The notes beneath the pieces were generated by a model that was not told the origin of the DNA, made no database searches, and worked only from the letters and a program-made list of their open reading frames with translations. Positions 61,924 to 62,184 of a stretch of 62,184 bases of DNA are shown here, one piece after another. The stretch spans positions 1 to 62,184 of the forward strand of contig CALLFA010000177.1 of NCBI GenBank assembly GCA_937997635.1. Reading direction: 5' to 3'. Both the position numbers and the translations under genes were made by a program. Each line of letters begins with the position of its first letter. The stretch's first letter is position 1. Source of the DNA: an uncultured Saprospiraceae bacterium. GTDB lineage: Bacteria > Bacteroidota > Bacteroidia > Chitinophagales > Saprospiraceae.

Positions 61924-62184
61924 GTTGGGGCGTTCGTAAACTCACTTGTTGGGGCGTTCGTAAACTCACTGTTGGGGCGTTCGTAAACTCACTGTTGGGG
62001 CGTTCGTAAACTCACTGTTGGTGCGTTCGTAAACTCTCTGTTGGGGCGTTCGTAAACTCACTCGTTGGGGCGTTCGTAAACTCACTGTTGGGGTGTTCGT
62101 AAACTCACTTGTTGGGGTGTTCGTAAACTCACTTGTTGGGGCGTTCGTAAACTCACTTGTTGGGGCGTTCGTTAACTCACTTGT
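61924..62184. repeat. 23-24 bp tandem array running off the window edge
   Basis: At least eleven copies of GTTGGGGCGTTCGTAAACTCACT, starting at 61924, 61948, 61971, 61994, 62017, 62040, 62064, 62087, 62111, 62135 and 62159. Period 23 or 24 bp depending on one optional base before GTTGGGG. Few point changes (for example GTGCG, TGTTCG). No spacers and no conserved frame, so it is neither a CRISPR nor a coding repeat. It continues beyond the window. Confidence 0.92.

Noticed and set aside
61924..62184. Possible CRISPR array
   Set aside because: The copies follow each other directly with 23-24 bp period and no unique spacers; no cas genes are present in the window.

Overview
The window is AT-rich chromosomal DNA of a member of the Bacteroidota, most likely of the Saprospiria (Saprospiraceae/Lewinella-like, free-living and probably aquatic). 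The evidence is a PorZ-type protein of the type IX secretion system, a type A C-terminal sorting domain, four secreted proteins ending in a shared Cys-X-COOH C-terminal module, TSP3-repeat and CBM-bearing secreted glycan enzymes, ribosome genes in a Bacteroidota-like arrangement, and many promoters of the Bacteroidota form TTG-N~19-TAnnTTTG instead of sigma70 -35/-10 boxes. I see no rRNA, tRNA, CRISPR array, transposase or prophage.

Layout. 0-10 kb: 3' end of a penicillin acylase, a 23-bp direct-repeat array leading into an AAA/DUF4143 ATPase, a secreted Sm-like/barrel protein, parE, a Wzx-type flippase, an FG-GAP propeller protein, and rsgA coupled to a 55-codon membrane-protein gene. 10-22.5 kb: AraC regulator and methyltransferase, then an ECF sigma factor, a one-TM TPR protein (putative anti-sigma), a TPR-CHAT caspase-like protease facing them, a divergent subtilisin, a solo LuxR-type HTH, a secreted fibre-like protein and a second subtilisin. 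22.8-34 kb: a small unknown gene with a ligase-associated-type DEXH helicase, uvrA, a SnoaL-like protein, porZ, a DUF1573 protein, an EamA permease and a Coq4-like protein. 34-45 kb: rplM-rpsI-rpsB-tsf and pyrH on the minus strand, with two very large multidomain glycan-active exoproteins between tsf and pyrH. 45.7-62 kb: a second EamA permease, a Panacea-type toxin-antitoxin pair, L31 type B, a GlmU-like protein and a methyltransferase, galM with a divergent sugar/sodium symporter, a BlaI/M56 regulatory pair with two palindromic operators, a serine hydrolase / sodium symporter / amidohydrolase cluster and a small secreted protein.

The most interesting region is 12.4-18.6 kb. An ECF sigma factor, a membrane TPR protein with an extracytoplasmic half, a membrane-anchored extracytoplasmic CHAT protease and a secreted subtilisin are packed together in an arrangement suggesting proteolytic signalling across the envelope. 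A second theme is five intergenic tandem-repeat arrays, all different in sequence, but most with a basic unit of about 23-26 bp or twice that. A third is the Panacea module with an unrecognised toxin candidate.
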